A DNA stretch of 7,783 nt from an uncultured Clostridia bacterium (GTDB taxonomy: Bacteria; Bacillota; Clostridia; Lachnospirales; Lachnospiraceae), in NCBI GenBank assembly GCA_947178015.1, contig CAMWWW010000099.1, positions 1 through 7,783 of the forward strand. Direction: 5' to 3'. The notes beneath the pieces are model-generated. The model was not told the DNA's origin. It ran no database searches and worked only from the letters and a program-made list of their open reading frames with translations. Both the position numbers and the translations under genes were made by a program. This document shows positions 6,807 through 7,783 of this stretch, piece by piece (the first letter of the stretch is position 1; every line of letters begins with the position of its first letter).

Positions 6807-7454
6807 CTATTGTTCTGTGTCTAACACCTGTTTTAAATTTGTTATAATATCTCTGATCCTATCCTGCTCCAGCTTCATGCTCACCTGATTGACCACCATG
6901 CGCGCGGACAGAGGACAGATCTCCTCAAGCACCTTAAGCCCATTTTCCTTTAACGTGGAACCCGTCTCCACGATATCGACAATCACCTCAGAAAGCCCCA
7001 CAATCGGCGCAAGCTCTATCGAACCATTGAGTTTAATAATCTCCACAGTCTGATGCTTTCGATTGTAGAAATAATCCTTGGCAATATTGGGATACTTTGT
7101 GGCGACACGAATTAACTCATGATGCCGCAAAAGCTCACCTGCCGACTCCGGGCCCGCCACACACATACGACATTTTCCAAAACCAAGATCAAGCACCTCA
7201 TAAAGCTGCCTTCCCTCCTCCAACACGGTATCTCTCCCCACGATGCCGATATCTGCCGCACCATATTCTACATAGGTGGGAACATCGGGAGCTTTCGCAA
7301 GGAAAAAGCGATATTTTAGCTCTTCATTAACAAAGATCAGCCTGCGCGAACTCTCATCCTTCATCTCCTCACAGGTGACTCCGATCTGCTCGAACAGCTT
7401 CATAGACTTTTTGGCAAGACGCCCCTTCGCCAAAGCAAAGGTTAAATATTTCAT
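6807..7454 (-). CDS. hisG: HisG, ATP phosphoribosyltransferase, short form
   Basis: This enzyme joins ATP and PRPP to make phosphoribosyl-ATP, the committed and normally feedback-controlled step of histidine synthesis. At 215 residues it is the short form, which lacks the C-terminal ACT-like regulatory domain of the ~300-residue long form. Motifs: FALAKGRLAK (6-15), ADIGIVGRD (67-75), RVATKYPNIAK (116-126), and the PRPP-binding segment DIVETGSTLKENGL (160-173). Family knowledge: short HisG is inactive alone and forms a hetero-octamer with HisZ, a histidyl-tRNA-synthetase-like subunit. No hisZ is next to it here, which is unusual and implies a copy elsewhere. The ATG at 7452-7454 has AAAGGAGA upstream. 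Only 16 nt separate it from the preceding gene, so there is no room for the T-box leader found before many Firmicutes his operons. Confidence 0.97.
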   Translation of the reverse strand: MKYLTFALAKGRLAKKSMKLFEQIGVTCEEMKDESSRRLIFVNEELKYRFFLAKAPDVPTYVEYGAADIGIVGRDTVLEEGRQLYEVLDLGFGKCRMCVAGPESAGELLRHHELIRVATKYPNIAKDYFYNRKHQTVEIIKLNGSIELAPIVGLSEVIVDIVETGSTLKENGLKVLEEICPLSARMVVNQVSMKLEQDRIRDIITNLKQVLDTEQ

Positions 7455-7469
7455 ATCATTCTCCTTTCT

Positions 7470-7497
7470 ACTATATCATATTTTCCGAAAATGTAAA
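7470..7497 (-). promoter_or_regulatory. Possible promoter just before hisG
   Basis: The minus strand shows TTTACA (7492-7497), a 16-nt spacer and TATAGT (7470-7475) with a TG just upstream of the -10 (TGATATAGT). Each hexamer matches the sigma-A consensus at 5 of 6 positions. It lies over the last codons of the upstream gene. A problem is that the predicted transcript start would fall in or beside the hisG Shine-Dalgarno sequence, giving an almost leaderless message. The TTTACA also encodes part of the upstream protein, so the match may be chance. Confidence 0.35.
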
Positions 7498-7783
7498 CCG
7501 TAAATACATCATGTAAAACATTCTCCATCCTTGTCTCTTTTCTCCGTCAGGACAAAGATAACGCTTCTCTGTTTTCTTTACACAGTCCCTTGCAAGCGCC
7601 TCCGCCTCCAAAGGAAGCGGCTCTCTCCCGTAAAAACTATCCATATAAAGCCGAAGGAACGCAGAAAATCCTGCTTCCAAAAGCGCTGGATCGTTAGCCA
7701 GCACTCTCTTTTCATAGGCAAGAAGTGTCTCCTCCTTCCGCCTGCCCATCCCCGCCGCCCTGAGAAGTGCCATCTCATAACAT
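7471..7783 (-). CDS. C-terminal fragment of a probable DUF4129 / transglutaminase-like protein (cut by right edge)
   Basis: The frame is open from the right edge to a TAG at 7471-7473, giving the last 103 residues of a protein. The segment CYEMALLRAAGMGRRKEETLL, then AYEKRV and FLRLYMDSFYG some residues later, resembles the DUF4129 pattern (Y..ll..L...G..rr..ET..eya.rl......l..l..ly....YG). That domain commonly sits at the C-terminus of membrane-anchored transglutaminase-like proteins, often near MoxR ATPase and DUF58 genes. The identification is from pattern memory only, and no catalytic part is in the window. The ATG at 7771-7773 is an internal Met, not the start. It is not HisZ: no histidyl-tRNA-synthetase-like motif is visible. 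The stop lies 16 nt before hisG, so the two may share a transcript. Confidence 0.6.
   Translation of the reverse strand, partial: CYEMALLRAAGMGRRKEETLLAYEKRVLANDPALLEAGFSAFLRLYMDSFYGREPLPLEAEALARDCVKKTEKRYLCPDGEKRQGWRMFYMMYLRFTFSENMI
7480..7492. repeat. Short palindrome ATTTTC-C-GAAAAT between the putative -35 and -10
   Basis: This is a perfect 6-bp inverted repeat around one central base. It lies almost entirely in the spacer of the putative hisG promoter, so it could be an operator. It is short and AT-rich, and it overlaps coding sequence, so chance is quite possible. Confidence 0.25.

Noticed and set aside
7455..7783. HisZ or a T-box leader upstream of hisG
   Set aside because: The space before hisG is only 16 nt, and the upstream frame lacks histidyl-tRNA-synthetase-like motifs; it fits a DUF4129-type tail better.

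Overview
The window reads as a low-GC to mid-GC Gram-positive chromosome segment, most likely from class Clostridia and perhaps Lachnospiraceae. The grounds are strong AGGAGG-type ribosome binding sites, a short-form HisG, a fused HisIE with a long N-terminal extension, and a BmrCD/LmrCD-type half-transporter pair. Assignment below class level is inference. Every gene I can support lies on the minus strand, so the transcription order runs from the right edge to the left edge. The plus-strand open frames are antisense shadows.

From right to left the layout is as follows. (1) The 3' end of a gene whose last ~100 residues resemble the C-terminal DUF4129 segment of transglutaminase-like membrane proteins; its start lies beyond the window. 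(2) hisG, 16 nt downstream. (3) hisD, 8 nt further, with its Shine-Dalgarno sequence built on the hisG stop codon. (4) hisB, which overlaps or closely follows hisD. (5) hisA, 14 nt further. (6) A 398-residue HisIE that overlaps hisA by 17 nt. (7) An 85-nt gap with a small perfect hairpin. (8) A 581-residue ABC half-transporter. (9) A second ABC half-transporter, 11 nt further, cut by the left edge before its Walker A motif.

The his genes supply HisG (step 1), HisE and HisI (steps 2 and 3), HisA (step 4), HisB dehydratase (step 6 in the usual E. coli scheme) and HisD (the last two oxidations). The cluster contains no hisZ, hisC, hisH, hisF or histidinol phosphatase gene, although short HisG normally needs HisZ and the pathway needs HisH/HisF. 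HisIE carries about 195 extra N-terminal residues that look like a decayed HisF barrel: the first catalytic aspartate is replaced, and the usual GGG phosphate-binding motif is altered. This is the most interesting item in the window.

The ABC pair looks like a heterodimeric multidrug-type exporter. The complete subunit carries the degenerate ATPase site, with Asp in place of the Walker B Glu and Gln in place of the switch His. No T-box or other long leader precedes hisG. A promoter-like element lies in the 3' end of the upstream gene. No intrinsic terminator, tRNA, rRNA, CRISPR array or mobile element was seen.
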